Notes: generated by a model from the letters alone, not told the origin. A stretch of 64,000 nucleotides of DNA from Seongchinamella unica (GCF_004354085.1 NZ_SMSE01000002.1:992001-1056000); one strand, 5' to 3'; positions 1 through 9,922 are shown, counted from the stretch's first letter. Numbers and translations: made by a program.

Positions 1-1
1 G

Positions 2-97
2 GCGCCGGCGATGCTGGAAGAATGGAGCGAAACCAAAAAGGCACCCCGGCACGCCGCCTGGTTGCACGAGAAACAGTTTAAAGGAGAAAGCCAATGA
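2..97 (+). CDS. C-terminal end of an upstream gene (partial)
   Basis: An open frame enters from the left edge and ends at a TGA that overlaps the ATG of the next gene (ATGA, 94-97), the usual sign of translational coupling. Only 31 residues are visible, including the stretch LEEWSETKKAPRHAAWLHEK. Position directly before fumarylacetoacetate hydrolase and maleylacetoacetate isomerase suggests another tyrosine-degradation enzyme, such as homogentisate 1,2-dioxygenase or 4-hydroxyphenylpyruvate dioxygenase. That is inference from context; the fragment is too short to assign. Confidence 0.55.
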   Translation, partial: APAMLEEWSETKKAPRHAAWLHEKQFKGESQ

Positions 98-1083
98 AGC
101 TTGCCAGTCTCAAATCCGGTCGCGATGGACAACTGATAGTGGTATCCAGGGACCTTGGCGAAGCTGTCGCGGCAGCGGATATCGCCCCCACCCTGCAGGC
201 CGCACTGGACAACTGGCATGAAGCCGCGCCTGCGCTGCAGGCGCTCTACGAAGCACTGTGCGCCGGAAAGGCAGCCAACAGCTTCAACTTCGATCCCGGC
301 CGGTGTGCCGCGCCCCTTCCCAGGGCCTATCACTGGGCCGATGGCAGTGCCTACGTGACCCATGTTGAACTGGTCCGCAAGGCGCGCGGGGCCGAGTTGC
401 CGGAATCCTTCTGGACTGATCCGCTGGTGTACATGGGAGCCTCGGACGCCTTTATCGGCCCCTGCGACGACGTCGAAGTAGAAGACGAGGACTGGGGGAT
501 TGATTTCGAGGCGGAGGTGGTTGTTATCACCGACGACGTCCCGGCCGGGGTCAGCGCCGAACAGGCGCGCGAGCACATCAAACTGCTGGGCCTGGTTAAC
601 GACGTATCGCTGCGCAACCTCATTCCCGGCGAACTGGGCAAGCAGTTCGGCTTCTACCAGTCCAAACCCTGGACCAGTTTCACTCCGGTGCTGGTCACCC
701 CGGACGAACTGGGCGACGCCTGGGATGGCGCCAAACTGAGCCTGCCGCTGCGGGCCACACTGAACGGCACACTGATCGGCGCACCCAATGCCGGCCAGGA
801 CATGACCTTCGACTTCCCCACCCTAATCGCCCACTGCGCCAAATCCAGGTCGCTGATGACAGGTACCGTCATCGGCTCCGGTACGGTCTCCAACGTGGGC
901 AGCAAGGTCGGCTCCTGCTGCCTCGCCGAGGTGCGCTGCCTGGAAACTATCGAGCACGGCGCACCCAGCACGCCCTTCATGTCCTTCGGCGATCGCATCG
1001 AAATCGAAATGCTGGACGCCAGCGGGGAATCCATTTTTGGTAAGATCGACCAGCGTATCAAACAGTACCATCCCCCGCGCTGA
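94..1083 (+). CDS. fahA: Fumarylacetoacetate hydrolase family protein
   Basis: The 329-residue protein hydrolyses fumarylacetoacetate to fumarate and acetoacetate, the last step of homogentisate breakdown, in the cytoplasm. It has the bacterial FAH-family features: a metal-binding acidic stretch (DVEVEDEDWGIDFEAEV, about 127-143), the NDVSLRNLIP segment and the GTVIGSGTVSN motif near residues 258-268. Length fits the short bacterial FAH form. The start is the ATG overlapping the previous stop (ATGA), preceded by AAAGGAGAAAG as ribosome binding site. The isomerase supplying its substrate follows directly, so both act in one tyrosine/phenylalanine catabolic operon. The family is clear; the exact substrate rests on the neighbours. 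Confidence 0.9.
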   Translation: MKLASLKSGRDGQLIVVSRDLGEAVAAADIAPTLQAALDNWHEAAPALQALYEALCAGKAANSFNFDPGRCAAPLPRAYHWADGSAYVTHVELVRKARGAELPESFWTDPLVYMGASDAFIGPCDDVEVEDEDWGIDFEAEVVVITDDVPAGVSAEQAREHIKLLGLVNDVSLRNLIPGELGKQFGFYQSKPWTSFTPVLVTPDELGDAWDGAKLSLPLRATLNGTLIGAPNAGQDMTFDFPTLIAHCAKSRSLMTGTVIGSGTVSNVGSKVGSCCLAEVRCLETIEHGAPSTPFMSFGDRIEIEMLDASGESIFGKIDQRIKQYHPPR

Positions 1084-1093
1084 GGAGAAGCCC

Positions 1094-1732
1094 GTGGAGC
1101 TCTATTCCTACTACCGCTCATCCGCCGCCTTCCGGGTGCGGATTGTCCTCAACATCAAGGGGCTGGACTACGGCTACCTGCCGGTCAATCTGCTGCAAAG
1201 CGAGCAGAAAGGTGAGGACTACCTGGCCCACAATCCCCAGGGACTGGTACCCGCTCTGCAGCTGGACAGCGGCGAGGTACTGACCCAGAGCGTGGCCATT
1301 CTGGAATGGCTGGAAGAAAGCTACCCGGAGCCTGCCCTGCTGCCGGAAGACCCCCTGCAACGCGCCAGGATTCGCTCCATGGTCAACAGTATCTGCTGCG
1401 ATGTACACCCACTGTGTAATATCGCGGTGACCAACTACCTGAAGGCGAACTACCAGGCCGACGAAGAGGCAGTGCACAACTGGTATACCACCTGGATGCA
1501 CCGCAGTTTCAGCCCCATTGAGCAACAGCTTGCGGCCAATAACAGCACCTACAGCTTTGGCGAAGCACCCTGCATGGCCGACGTACTGCTGGTGCCACAG
1601 TTGTTCAACGCCCGCCGCTTCGCCATCGCACTGGATGAGTTCCCTCACCTGCAGCGGGTGGTCGATAACTGTCTGGAACTACCCGCCTTCGCGGCGGCCG
1701 CTCCCGACCGGCAACCGGACACCCCGGAGTAA
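1094..1732 (+). CDS. maiA: Maleylacetoacetate isomerase (zeta-class GST)
   Basis: This 212-residue glutathione S-transferase-fold enzyme isomerises maleylacetoacetate to fumarylacetoacetate, the substrate of the preceding gene product. The N-terminal thioredoxin fold carries the zeta-class motif YYRSSAAFRVRI, which contributes the catalytic Ser-Ser and glutathione contacts, followed by NPQGLVPAL and LTQSVAILEWLEE; an alpha-helical GST_C domain fills the rest. The GTG at 1094 is chosen because the family begins at MELYSYYRSS and a GAGGAG ribosome binding site lies just upstream; an in-frame ATG at 1037 lies inside fahA and is unlikely. The gene is 10 bases from the fahA stop and 9 bases before the hydroxylase. 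Confidence 0.92.
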   Translation: MELYSYYRSSAAFRVRIVLNIKGLDYGYLPVNLLQSEQKGEDYLAHNPQGLVPALQLDSGEVLTQSVAILEWLEESYPEPALLPEDPLQRARIRSMVNSICCDVHPLCNIAVTNYLKANYQADEEAVHNWYTTWMHRSFSPIEQQLAANNSTYSFGEAPCMADVLLVPQLFNARRFAIALDEFPHLQRVVDNCLELPAFAAAAPDRQPDTPE

Positions 1733-1741
1733 GCACGGCCC

Positions 1742-3451
1742 ATGACCCAGCGTGAGATAATAGCGTCCCTGCCAGAACACCTGCGGCCCTTCGTCAAGGA
1801 ACAGCACTACGAACACTATACCGCCCGGGACCAGGCGGTCTGGCGATTCGTGATGAAACACCTGACCCGACAGCTGGCGGACTCCGCCCACCCGGTTTAC
1901 CTCGAAGGCCTGCAACGGACAGGCATCGCCCTGGACCATATCCCCTCTATCGAGGAGATGAACCAGTGTCTGGCAAAACTGGGATGGCGGGCGGTTGTGG
2001 TAGACGGTTTCATCCCGCCGGCCATCTTTATGGAATTCCAGGCGCTGAAGGTGCTGGTTATCGCCCTGGACATGCGTAGCATAGACCATATCTTTTACAC
2101 CCCGGCGCCCGATATCCTGCACGAATCGGCAGGCCACGCGCCGTTTATCGTGGATATCGACTACGCCGAGTTCCTGCAGAGTTTCGGCGAAGTGGGCATG
2201 AAAGCCATCGCTACCTGGGCAGATCTGCAGCAGTACGAAGCCATTCGCAAACTGTCCATACTCAAGGAATGTGCCGACTCCAGCGATCAGGAGATCCAGG
2301 CTGCCGAGGCCGAGTTGCAGGGCCTGGCCAACGCCGATGCCCAACCCTCCGAGGCCGCCCTGCTCACCCGCCTGCACTGGTGGACCGTGGAGTACGGCCT
2401 TGTGGGCACGGTGGACGACTACCGGATATTCGGCGCGGGTCTGCTTTCCTCCCTCGGCGAGAGCGCCAATTGCCTGGACGACGAGGCGGTCAGGAAAATT
2501 CCGCTCACCGTCGACGCAGTGTTAACGCCCTACGATATCACCCGCGAGCAGCCGCAGCTGTTCGTTACCCGCAGCTGCAAACACCTCAGCCAGGTGCTGG
2601 AAGAGTTCGCCGAGTCCATGTGTTTTCGCCGCGGTGGCGCCCCCTCACTGGAGATTGCCATCAACGCCGGCAGCGTCTGCACCGCCCGCTATGACTCGGG
2701 CATGCAGGTCAGTGGCGTATTCTGCGAGGTACTGCGCGACGCGGTCGGCAACGCCACCTACCTGCGCACCGAGGGCCCGACCCAACTCGCCTACCGGGAC
2801 CGGGAGATCATCGGCCACGGGGTGGACTATCACGCCGCGGGTTTCGGCTCGCCCATCGGCCACCTGAAGGACTTCAGCCGCTGTCTCTCGTTCTATACCA
2901 TCGATGAACTCAAGGCCCACGATATCAATATCGGCGAACGGGTTAGCCTGGAATATCTTTCCGGCATTACGGTCAGCGGCGTGCTGGACCACGTGCACCG
3001 CCAGGATCATCGCAACCTGGTACTCAGCTTCAGCGACTGCACGGTACGGGACCTGAAGGGTCGGATACTGTTTGACCCCGCCTGGGGAACCTACGACCTC
3101 GCCGTGGGCGCCGCCATCGACTCCGTCTACGGCGGCGTCGCCGACCGGGAAAAATTACAGCTTTATAAACCCACGCCCACCACCGCAACGCCCAAACCAA
3201 CTGCGGACGATGCCCTCATGGCCTGTTACCGACAAGTGGCTGGGCTGCGCGGCAAAACCGCCGACGCGGACCAGGAACAACAACTGCAGGACATGCTGGA
3301 CGCCTACCCCGCAGAATGGCTGCTGCGAGCGGAAATGCTGGAGATCGACAGCACCGCGTTACGGCAACAGTTGCTGGCGGAACTGTCCGCAATCGGCGGG
3401 CAATCGGCAGAACTGGCGCGCCTGACGGCGCTGGTGCTGAACTCCCGCTAA
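1742..3451 (+). CDS. Aromatic amino acid (phenylalanine) hydroxylase, long form
   Basis: The 569-residue protein is a pterin-dependent aromatic amino acid hydroxylase, which would convert phenylalanine to tyrosine and feed the homogentisate pathway encoded upstream. The iron site is visible: HESAGH at 127-132 provides two histidines and WWTVEYGL at 213-220 the glutamate (E217). The catalytic core occupies roughly residues 20-300. A further ~270 residues follow, unlike the short PhhA of pseudomonads (about 260 residues); a comparable long form is known from Bacteroidetes and some gammaproteobacteria. The function of the C-terminal extension is not evident. The gene ends the operon and converges on the ABC transporter cluster. 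Confidence 0.85.
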   Translation: MTQREIIASLPEHLRPFVKEQHYEHYTARDQAVWRFVMKHLTRQLADSAHPVYLEGLQRTGIALDHIPSIEEMNQCLAKLGWRAVVVDGFIPPAIFMEFQALKVLVIALDMRSIDHIFYTPAPDILHESAGHAPFIVDIDYAEFLQSFGEVGMKAIATWADLQQYEAIRKLSILKECADSSDQEIQAAEAELQGLANADAQPSEAALLTRLHWWTVEYGLVGTVDDYRIFGAGLLSSLGESANCLDDEAVRKIPLTVDAVLTPYDITREQPQLFVTRSCKHLSQVLEEFAESMCFRRGGAPSLEIAINAGSVCTARYDSGMQVSGVFCEVLRDAVGNATYLRTEGPTQLAYRDREIIGHGVDYHAAGFGSPIGHLKDFSRCLSFYTIDELKAHDINIGERVSLEYLSGITVSGVLDHVHRQDHRNLVLSFSDCTVRDLKGRILFDPAWGTYDLAVGAAIDSVYGGVADREKLQLYKPTPTTATPKPTADDALMACYRQVAGLRGKTADADQEQQLQDMLDAYPAEWLLRAEMLEIDSTALRQQLLAELSAIGGQSAELARLTALVLNSR

Positions 3452-3477
3452 GCTCCCGCCTCCCGCTTACGGCGTTG

Positions 3478-5082
3478 CTAGTCGATCCGGGGCACGCTTT
3501 TCAATAGCGCCTGGGTATAGGGATGCTGTGGCCGGGTCAGGATCTGTTCGGCGGTGCCCTGCTCTACCAGCTTGCCCAGTTGCATTACCCCCACCTGGTG
3601 TGCCAGTGTCGGCACGATCGACAAGTCGTGGGTGATGAACAGGTAGGAGACCGCGAACTCGCGCTGCAGCTCCTGGAGCAGGTCCAGTACCTCGGAGCGA
3701 ATGCTCACGTCCAATGCACTGGTGGGTTCGTCGCAAATAATGAGCTCCGGTTCCACTGCGAGGGCGCGGGCGATCGCTATGCGCTGCAGCTGGCCTCCGG
3801 AAAATTCGTGGGGATAGCGACTGACGACCTCCGGACCCAGTTGCACCCGGGTGAGCAGGTCGTCTATCCGCTTGTTGCGCTCTTCCTTGCTCAGGCCCAG
3901 CCCCAGGCTTTCCATCCCCTCGGAAATGATTTCACCGACCGATAGGCGTGGGTTCATCGACGAATAAGGGTTCTGGAAAATCACCTGGATCTGCTTGCGA
4001 TAGGGCAGCATGGCCTTGCGACCCAGGTGCTGGATCTCCTCGCCATTAAATTGCACGCTGCCGCCGGCAACAGACTCCAGGTTGAGTATGGCGCGACCCA
4101 GGGTCGATTTGCCGCTGCCGGATTCGCCGACCAGGGCGTAGGTTTCCGCCCGGCCGATATGCAGGGACACGCCATCCACCGCCCGGGTGTAATCGACGGT
4201 ACGTTGCAGGACACCCTTGCGTATCGGGAAGTGAACCTTGACGTCATCCAGCTTGAGTAGTGGCTGTTCGGCGGCCGCGCTCTGGAAGTGGGTGAGATCC
4301 GGCAAGGCGTCAATCAGGCGGCGACTGTACTCTTCCTTGGGGTGGTGGAAAAAATCGTCCACGCTGGCGCGCTCGATAATTTCCCCGCGATACATCACTG
4401 CGACATCGTCAGCAGTGTTGCTGACCACGCCCATATCATGAGTGATCAGCAACACCGCCAGCTGGCGCGACTGGGTCAGGTCGCGGATCAGTTTCAATAC
4501 CTGTTCCTGTATGGTCACGTCCAGGGCAGTAGTCGGCTCGTCGGCGATCAGCACCTCCGGTTCGCAGGCCAGGGCCATGGCGATCATCACCCGCTGCTGT
4601 TGTCCACCGGACAACTGGTGGGGATAAAAGCTGAAACGCTGGTCCGGGTCGGGTATACCCACCTCGGTGAACAACTGCACCACCCGCTGGCGCAGTGGGT
4701 CACCGCGCAGCACGGTATGCAGCTTCAGGGTTTCCGCCACCTGCTGGCCCACGGTCTGCACCGGGTTGAGGGCCGTCATGGCGTTCTGGAAGATCATTGC
4801 CACCCGCCGTCCGCGGACATCCCGCATGGCGGACTCGGAGAGGTCGAACAGGTCCTGGTCACCGACCTGCACCGCCCCGCCGGTTATCTCCAGCGCCTCC
4901 GGCAGCAAACGCATGGCCGCCATGGAGGTCACCGACTTGCCGCTACCGGACTCACCCACCAGGGCGAAAATCCGCCCGGCGTGCAGCTCTACCGACACCC
5001 CCTTGAGAATCTCGACGCCACTTTCCGCCAGGGCGACCCGCAGGTCCTGTATGCGCATGCGCACGTCTGCTTGCCCGCTCAT
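3478..5082 (-). CDS. yejF: Peptide ABC transporter, fused double ATP-binding protein
   Basis: A 534-residue protein made of two ABC ATPase domains in one chain, as in YejF, energising import of peptides by the permeases encoded just upstream. Each half has a GESGSGKS Walker A (residues 43-50 and 319-326), a signature motif (LSGGQQQR and FSGGQLQR) and a Walker B ending in DEPT. Oligopeptide-type C-terminal tails follow each ATPase core. The start is the ATG at 5082, which overlaps the preceding permease stop as ATGA; a longer in-frame reading to 5199 would run deep into the permease gene and is rejected. It is the last gene of the four-gene minus-strand operon. Confidence 0.9.
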   Translation of the reverse strand: MSGQADVRMRIQDLRVALAESGVEILKGVSVELHAGRIFALVGESGSGKSVTSMAAMRLLPEALEITGGAVQVGDQDLFDLSESAMRDVRGRRVAMIFQNAMTALNPVQTVGQQVAETLKLHTVLRGDPLRQRVVQLFTEVGIPDPDQRFSFYPHQLSGGQQQRVMIAMALACEPEVLIADEPTTALDVTIQEQVLKLIRDLTQSRQLAVLLITHDMGVVSNTADDVAVMYRGEIIERASVDDFFHHPKEEYSRRLIDALPDLTHFQSAAAEQPLLKLDDVKVHFPIRKGVLQRTVDYTRAVDGVSLHIGRAETYALVGESGSGKSTLGRAILNLESVAGGSVQFNGEEIQHLGRKAMLPYRKQIQVIFQNPYSSMNPRLSVGEIISEGMESLGLGLSKEERNKRIDDLLTRVQLGPEVVSRYPHEFSGGQLQRIAIARALAVEPELIICDEPTSALDVSIRSEVLDLLQELQREFAVSYLFITHDLSIVPTLAHQVGVMQLGKLVEQGTAEQILTRPQHPYTQALLKSVPRID

Positions 5083-6449
5083 GAGTCGGCCCTCCGGTTG
5101 ATGGTTCGCGGATCGAAGGCATCGCGCACCAGGTCGGAGAACAGGTTGGCGGCCAGTACCAGGATAAACATGAAGAAGAAGGCCCCGGTGAGCGTCCACC
5201 AGACCGCCGGTTCCCGGGAGAGTTCAGAGCGGGCGCCGTTAATCATATTGCCCCAGCTGCCCATGGAGGGGTCGATGCCCACGCCGATATAGGACAGCAC
5301 CGCCTCGGCGAGGACCAGGGCGGAAAAGTCGAGCACGAAGGTAATAAGAATGATGTGCACCACGTTGGGCAGGATATGCCGGCTGAGAATGCGGAAGTGG
5401 CTCACCCCGAAGGCATGGGCCGCCTGCACGTAACCGAGCTGGCTTATTTTCAGGGTTTCGGCGCGGATCAGGCGACACAGGGTGGACCAACTGGTGACCC
5501 CGAGGATAAAGCACAGGGCGATAAACTTGGCGTCGGCCTTCTCCATACCGATGGAGAAAAAGTCCGGATTGAGGTCAATGTAGACCTGGAACAACAGCAC
5601 CGATGCGGCAATCAGCAAAATGCCCGGGATGGAACTCAGGGTGGTGTAAAGGTACTGCACCACGTCGTCGACCCAGCCCTTGAAGTAGCCGGCCATGACA
5701 CCGAGGGAAACGGCGATGGGCAGCATCACCAGGGTTGACAGTGTGCCGAGTAGCACCCCGGTACGGATGCCCTTGATACTCTGGTAGGCCACGTCCGCGC
5801 CGCCCTTGTCCGTGCCAAGCACATGGTAGTGATGGCTGATGCTGACCAGCCAGGTGAAGAAACAGATCACCACCAGTTGCACACCCCAGGAGGCATGCCA
5901 GGGGTTATAACTGTTGCGCAGCAGCAACCATTGCGGGGCGATCACGATCGCCGCAATCAGCACACCCCAGAGCAGCGCCACCAGGCTCTTGGCCAGCAGG
6001 TCCGCGCCTCGTTCGGAGGGGTCAGCCAGGTGGGTACCCGCATGCTTGAGCTGCGGAAAATCGCGGATGGAATTGCCCTGCTCGTCTTTCATGTTCTGTT
6101 TTTCGAAGGATTTCAGGGCAAACGGGGCGGAATAGGTGCGCTCGAAACGGTCCCCCATCCCATCCAGCATGACATCCAGGACACTGGTGACCTTGTTGTC
6201 GTAAAACACCTCCTCGGTTTGCAGTCCCTCCGGATTTTCCAGGGCGCGGCGGAAGTGCAGCGAATCGAGCAGCGCCACACCCACGTAGGTGATAATGATT
6301 GTGAACGCGATCATACCCAGGCGGGACGAGAAGACCTGACCCCAGCGTTCCCGGGTTTGCGGGTCTTCCCGCAGCTTGTAGAAGAAGATCACCAGTGCGA
6401 TGACCAGCATGAAAATCAGGGCGTCGGACCACAACAGAACAGGTTTCAT
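5079..6449 (-). CDS. yejE: Peptide ABC transporter permease (YejE-like)
   Basis: Integral inner-membrane permease of the binding-protein-dependent dipeptide/oligopeptide type. The C-terminal half has the BPD_transp_1 core with the coupling region ILSRHILPNVVHIILI (the EAA-like loop that contacts the ATPase) and the typical ending SDLVRDAFDPR. At 456 residues it is about 115 longer than E. coli YejE. The extra length lies between the first two membrane segments (roughly residues 35-190), where a hydrophilic, probably periplasmic region begins near LHFRRALENPEGLQ; this enlarged loop is usual for YejE-type permeases but is large here. The gene is 13 bases downstream of the partner permease and overlaps the ATPase start. 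Confidence 0.88.
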   Translation of the reverse strand: MKPVLLWSDALIFMLVIALVIFFYKLREDPQTRERWGQVFSSRLGMIAFTIIITYVGVALLDSLHFRRALENPEGLQTEEVFYDNKVTSVLDVMLDGMGDRFERTYSAPFALKSFEKQNMKDEQGNSIRDFPQLKHAGTHLADPSERGADLLAKSLVALLWGVLIAAIVIAPQWLLLRNSYNPWHASWGVQLVVICFFTWLVSISHHYHVLGTDKGGADVAYQSIKGIRTGVLLGTLSTLVMLPIAVSLGVMAGYFKGWVDDVVQYLYTTLSSIPGILLIAASVLLFQVYIDLNPDFFSIGMEKADAKFIALCFILGVTSWSTLCRLIRAETLKISQLGYVQAAHAFGVSHFRILSRHILPNVVHIILITFVLDFSALVLAEAVLSYIGVGIDPSMGSWGNMINGARSELSREPAVWWTLTGAFFFMFILVLAANLFSDLVRDAFDPRTINRRADS

Positions 6450-6462
6450 TCTCGCGCAGCCC

Positions 6463-7440
6463 TCAGTTCAGCCGGACCCGGGGGTCAGCCCAGGTATAGG
6501 AAATATCGGTGAGAATCAGCCCGATGATGTACAGGATCGAGCCGATAAACACCATGGTGCGGACAATCGCGAAGTCCTGTGACTTGATGGCATCGAGCAT
6601 GTAACTGCCCAGGCCCGGTATCCCGAAGAAGGACTCGATCAGCAGGCTGCCCATGAACAGCGCAGGAATCAACACCACCACCCCGGTGAGAATGGGGATG
6701 AGGGCATTGGGGAGGATATGCCGGAACAGGATGCTGATCTCGCTGGCACCCTTGGCGCGGGCAGTGCGCACGTAATCCTGGTTGGCCTCTTCCAGGAACA
6801 GGGTGCGATACCACCTGGCCCCTGAGCCTATGCCGGCGACCACCCCCACCAGCACCGGCAAGATCAGGAAGCGCCATATCTGGCCCTCGCTGTGGAAGCC
6901 TGACACCGGCACCAGTTTCCAGGTCTTGGCCACCAGGTACTGGCCCCCGATGATATAGAACAGATAGGAGATCGACATCAGGGCGACGAACACAAAGACC
7001 GCCCAGCGGTCCAGCCTGGTGCCGTGAAACATCACCACCATGAGGGCCACGCAGATGTTGACCCAGATGCCCACGGCGAAGGTCGGCAGCGCCACGGCGA
7101 GACTGGGCCACATGCGGGTGGAGACATCGGTGGTGATGTCCCTGCCACTCTCCGAGCGACCGAAGTCGAACGCGAACAGGCGCACCGACTTGTTGAAGAA
7201 AATGGTCTCGGTCACGGCTCCCAGGCCTTCGGCCTCGTCGTTGATGAACAGCGGTTTGTCGTAACCGTTCTTGACCTTCCACTTCTGGATGGCTTCGGGG
7301 GTGACGTATTTGTCGCCCAACTGGGAAACCGCCATATCATCCGGGGAATTGACCACGAAGAACAGGGTAAAGGTCAGCAGGTTCACCCCGATAAGAATGG
7401 GGATGGCGTAAATCAGGCGTCTTATGATGTAGGCGAGCAT
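6463..7440 (-). CDS. yejB: Peptide ABC transporter permease (YejB-like)
   Basis: A 325-residue inner-membrane permease of the oligopeptide importer family. It starts with the characteristic N-terminal membrane segment MLAYIIRRLIYAIPILIGVN, common to OppB/YejB proteins, and carries the ATPase-coupling loop ARAKGASEISILFRHILPNA. It ends with DISYTWADPRVRLN, the standard C-terminus for this permease type. The start codon overlaps the last base of the upstream binding-protein stop codon (TAATG), so translation is probably coupled. With the YejE-like partner it would form the membrane channel of the transporter. Confidence 0.9.
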   Translation of the reverse strand: MLAYIIRRLIYAIPILIGVNLLTFTLFFVVNSPDDMAVSQLGDKYVTPEAIQKWKVKNGYDKPLFINDEAEGLGAVTETIFFNKSVRLFAFDFGRSESGRDITTDVSTRMWPSLAVALPTFAVGIWVNICVALMVVMFHGTRLDRWAVFVFVALMSISYLFYIIGGQYLVAKTWKLVPVSGFHSEGQIWRFLILPVLVGVVAGIGSGARWYRTLFLEEANQDYVRTARAKGASEISILFRHILPNALIPILTGVVVLIPALFMGSLLIESFFGIPGLGSYMLDAIKSQDFAIVRTMVFIGSILYIIGLILTDISYTWADPRVRLN

Positions 7441-9617
7441 TAGTTGTTATCCGATCTGCGGGCGGTGGCGTTCTGGCGGCGGCGATAGGCTGTCACCCCG
7501 GGCAATATCATGGCGGCAACGAGCAGGGCGCCGGCATAGAGGGGCCAGGTCACGGGCTGGTTCCACTCGGCCCGCTTGCGCTGGCGCAGTTCGTCGTCGA
7601 TATTGATGTACTTGAGGGTGGCCTTGGAAATCCCGTGGCGCTTGGTATTGCTGACCCAGGGGTTGCTGAGGTAAATGTCCTTGGGATAGAACGCATACAG
7701 CCATACCGCTTCCCGGCGGTAAATCTCCACCATGCGGGCGACCATGGCCTCGCGCTCGGGGCCCGGCGGCGTGATCCGTACCTGGCGGAACAGTTCGTCG
7801 TACTCTTCACTTTCAAAGTTGGAGTTGTTGGAGCCGTCACACTTGCAGTTGAGCGGGCCGTCAGGACCGTATAACAGGAACAGGAAGTTCTCCGGATCCG
7901 GGTAGTCTGCGATCCAGCCGTAGGAATAGATCTGGGTGTTTCCGGTCAGCAGTTTTTCCCGCGTACGGTTCCAGTCCGCGGGACGATACTCGATTTGCAC
8001 ACCGATCTGGCCAAAGACGCGGTCCATCCAGTTCATCTGGGTATTGCCGATGGCCTGTGACTGCACGTCGATGAACAGTTTCAGGGGCTCCCCGGTGCGG
8101 GCGTCGCGCCCGTTGGGGTAGCCCGCCTCGGCCAGCAATTGCTTCGCTTCATCAATAGAGCGGCGAACCGGCTCCCCATCGATCCACCGGTGCGTATAGG
8201 GGTTGATACCCGCCTCACCTTCCAGGTGCCCGGGAATTCCGGGCGGGATGATGTTTTGCGCGGTAATCCCGTTACCGTTGTAGAAAATCGCCAGATATTC
8301 CTCGACGTTGAAGGCGATTTGCAGGGCCCGGCGCAGCTTGCGCTTTTCCTCGGTGTAGCCGCCCACGACCGGATCTCGCATGTTGAAGCCGTAATAGTAG
8401 ATGGCGGGTTTCACGTCCGGGTCCATCTTGATACCGTGGCTGGCAATCTCCGGTGACATTTCCACGCCGTCGGGCCCTACCACAAAGGCCTGGTCGAACA
8501 TGCGATTGGTGTTGCCATGATTTTCACCGGAGCGGTCGTAGTAGCCCTGCAGGAACTTGGTCCACAGGGGCAGAACTTCTTTCTCCAGGCGGAAAACGAT
8601 ACGGTCCACCAGAGGCAGGCGCTTGCCGGCATCTGCCAGGTTGCCGGCCTCCAGGTCACCCGGCTCGCCCTCGCTGGGGAAATAGTCCTCACGGAAGTGG
8701 GGGTTACGGGCCAGCACAATTTCACTGTTGGGGTCGTTCCTGACCATCATGAAAGGCCCGGAACCCACTGGCCACCAGTCCAGGGTAAGGTTGCGATCGA
8801 TAAAACCCGGATTTTTGTAGAAGCGATCGGCTTCCGGGGGAATGGGTGAGAAAAAGCGCATCGCCAGCCAGTAGACGAACTGCGGATAGCGACCGTGAAT
8901 GCTGATGTTGAGGGTGTGGTCGTCGACTACCTCCAGCCCCTCCATGGTGTAATCGTCCAGGTTCAGCCAGCCATCTCGCTCGACACCGGTGAGCTCCTCG
9001 GTCAACTCCCTCATGCCGACGATGTACTGGGACATAAAGGACAGCATGGGGGAACCCAGGTCCGGATCTGCCAGGCGCTTGATGCCGTAGGCATAGTCGC
9101 TGGCCTTCACCGCGCGGTGGCCGGTTTCCGGGAAATCCGGAATCTGGGTGTAACCGGCGCCTTCGCTGGCGGATTCAAACAGGTAGAGCGGCTCTCCCTG
9201 CTCGTTGGTGGCAAAGGCCGGATGCGGCTGGAAATGGGCGTCCTTGCGTACTTTCAGGGTGTAGCGGGTATAGGCCAGGGACTCGTCGTCCTCGCTGACC
9301 TCATTGCCCTCGGCGTCCAGGAAGGTCACCTCGGGGTCCTCGCCAACGCCCAGCGGAATCAGCTCATAGGGCCGTTTGAGGAAGTGATAGCCCATGGGCG
9401 ATTCGTAGATCTGGCTGAGAATCAGGTTCTCGTCAGAGGCATAGGAAATCGCCGGGTCCAGATGCTTCGGCGGCGCCGGGGACATCATCGACTGGTAAAC
9501 CAATTCCCCCTCCGGATTGGGCGGGTGGGGGTTGTTCCAGGGGCCTTTGCCGCATCCGGATAGGAGCAGTACAGCTGCCAGGCCAATGGCAGCGCGCGAG
9601 GCGCACAGGATATTCAT
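7440..9617 (-). CDS. Extracellular solute-binding lipoprotein, peptide transporter family 5
   Basis: The 725-residue SBP_bac_5 protein captures the peptide substrate and delivers it to the Yej-type permeases encoded downstream. A lipoprotein signal ends in LLLSGC, with Cys22 as the lipidation site. The body follows the family plan, with the segment HLDPAISYASDENLILSQIY and repeated substrate-binding lobes. Unusually, the C-terminus carries a second hydrophobic segment (about 693-711, YAGALLVAAMILPGVTAY) followed by RRR, so the protein may be anchored at both ends. It is the first gene of the operon; the promoter should lie in 9618-9782, where no clear consensus was seen. E. coli YejA is shorter and soluble. 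Confidence 0.87.
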   Translation of the reverse strand: MNILCASRAAIGLAAVLLLSGCGKGPWNNPHPPNPEGELVYQSMMSPAPPKHLDPAISYASDENLILSQIYESPMGYHFLKRPYELIPLGVGEDPEVTFLDAEGNEVSEDDESLAYTRYTLKVRKDAHFQPHPAFATNEQGEPLYLFESASEGAGYTQIPDFPETGHRAVKASDYAYGIKRLADPDLGSPMLSFMSQYIVGMRELTEELTGVERDGWLNLDDYTMEGLEVVDDHTLNISIHGRYPQFVYWLAMRFFSPIPPEADRFYKNPGFIDRNLTLDWWPVGSGPFMMVRNDPNSEIVLARNPHFREDYFPSEGEPGDLEAGNLADAGKRLPLVDRIVFRLEKEVLPLWTKFLQGYYDRSGENHGNTNRMFDQAFVVGPDGVEMSPEIASHGIKMDPDVKPAIYYYGFNMRDPVVGGYTEEKRKLRRALQIAFNVEEYLAIFYNGNGITAQNIIPPGIPGHLEGEAGINPYTHRWIDGEPVRRSIDEAKQLLAEAGYPNGRDARTGEPLKLFIDVQSQAIGNTQMNWMDRVFGQIGVQIEYRPADWNRTREKLLTGNTQIYSYGWIADYPDPENFLFLLYGPDGPLNCKCDGSNNSNFESEEYDELFRQVRITPPGPEREAMVARMVEIYRREAVWLYAFYPKDIYLSNPWVSNTKRHGISKATLKYINIDDELRQRKRAEWNQPVTWPLYAGALLVAAMILPGVTAYRRRQNATARRSDNN

Positions 9618-9782
9618 AGATACGAAACCTGGTAATTGTTGTTATCAGCGCTTGTGGCGCCAGCGGGCAAGGTTACATGGACTACTCTCGAGTCTCAATG
9701 CCGCTAACGCCCGTCCCTCTCCATAAGACGACTGAGCCGCCCATTTCCTCAACTGCGCTCCCTCCATATTTGACATATTTGG

Positions 9783-9869
9783 CATATTTGGGGTCAGAGT
9801 AAAAACTATGCTGGCCCGCCTGTCCCTTAAGCGATTGACGCCAGAGTTTTTACTCTGACCCCAAATATG
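9783..9869. repeat. Palindromic element, copy 1
   Basis: Two perfect 25-base inverted arms (9783-9807 and 9845-9869) enclose a 37-base centre. The arm core is TTTGGGGTCAGAGTAAAAAC. The left arm is preceded by two extra copies of CATATTT at 9-base spacing (9765, 9774, 9783). The centre matches the reverse complement of copy 2's centre at about 30 of 37 positions, so the copies are one family in opposite orientations. It lies 53 bases before the broken chaC copy. The sequence to its left (9746-9771) also matches the left flank of copy 2, so it was duplicated with its surroundings. Confidence 0.9.
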
Positions 9870-9922
9870 CAGGGCCTGAGTTACTATGGAACCCGCTTGA
9901 AGGATTATCCGGAATTCAACTA

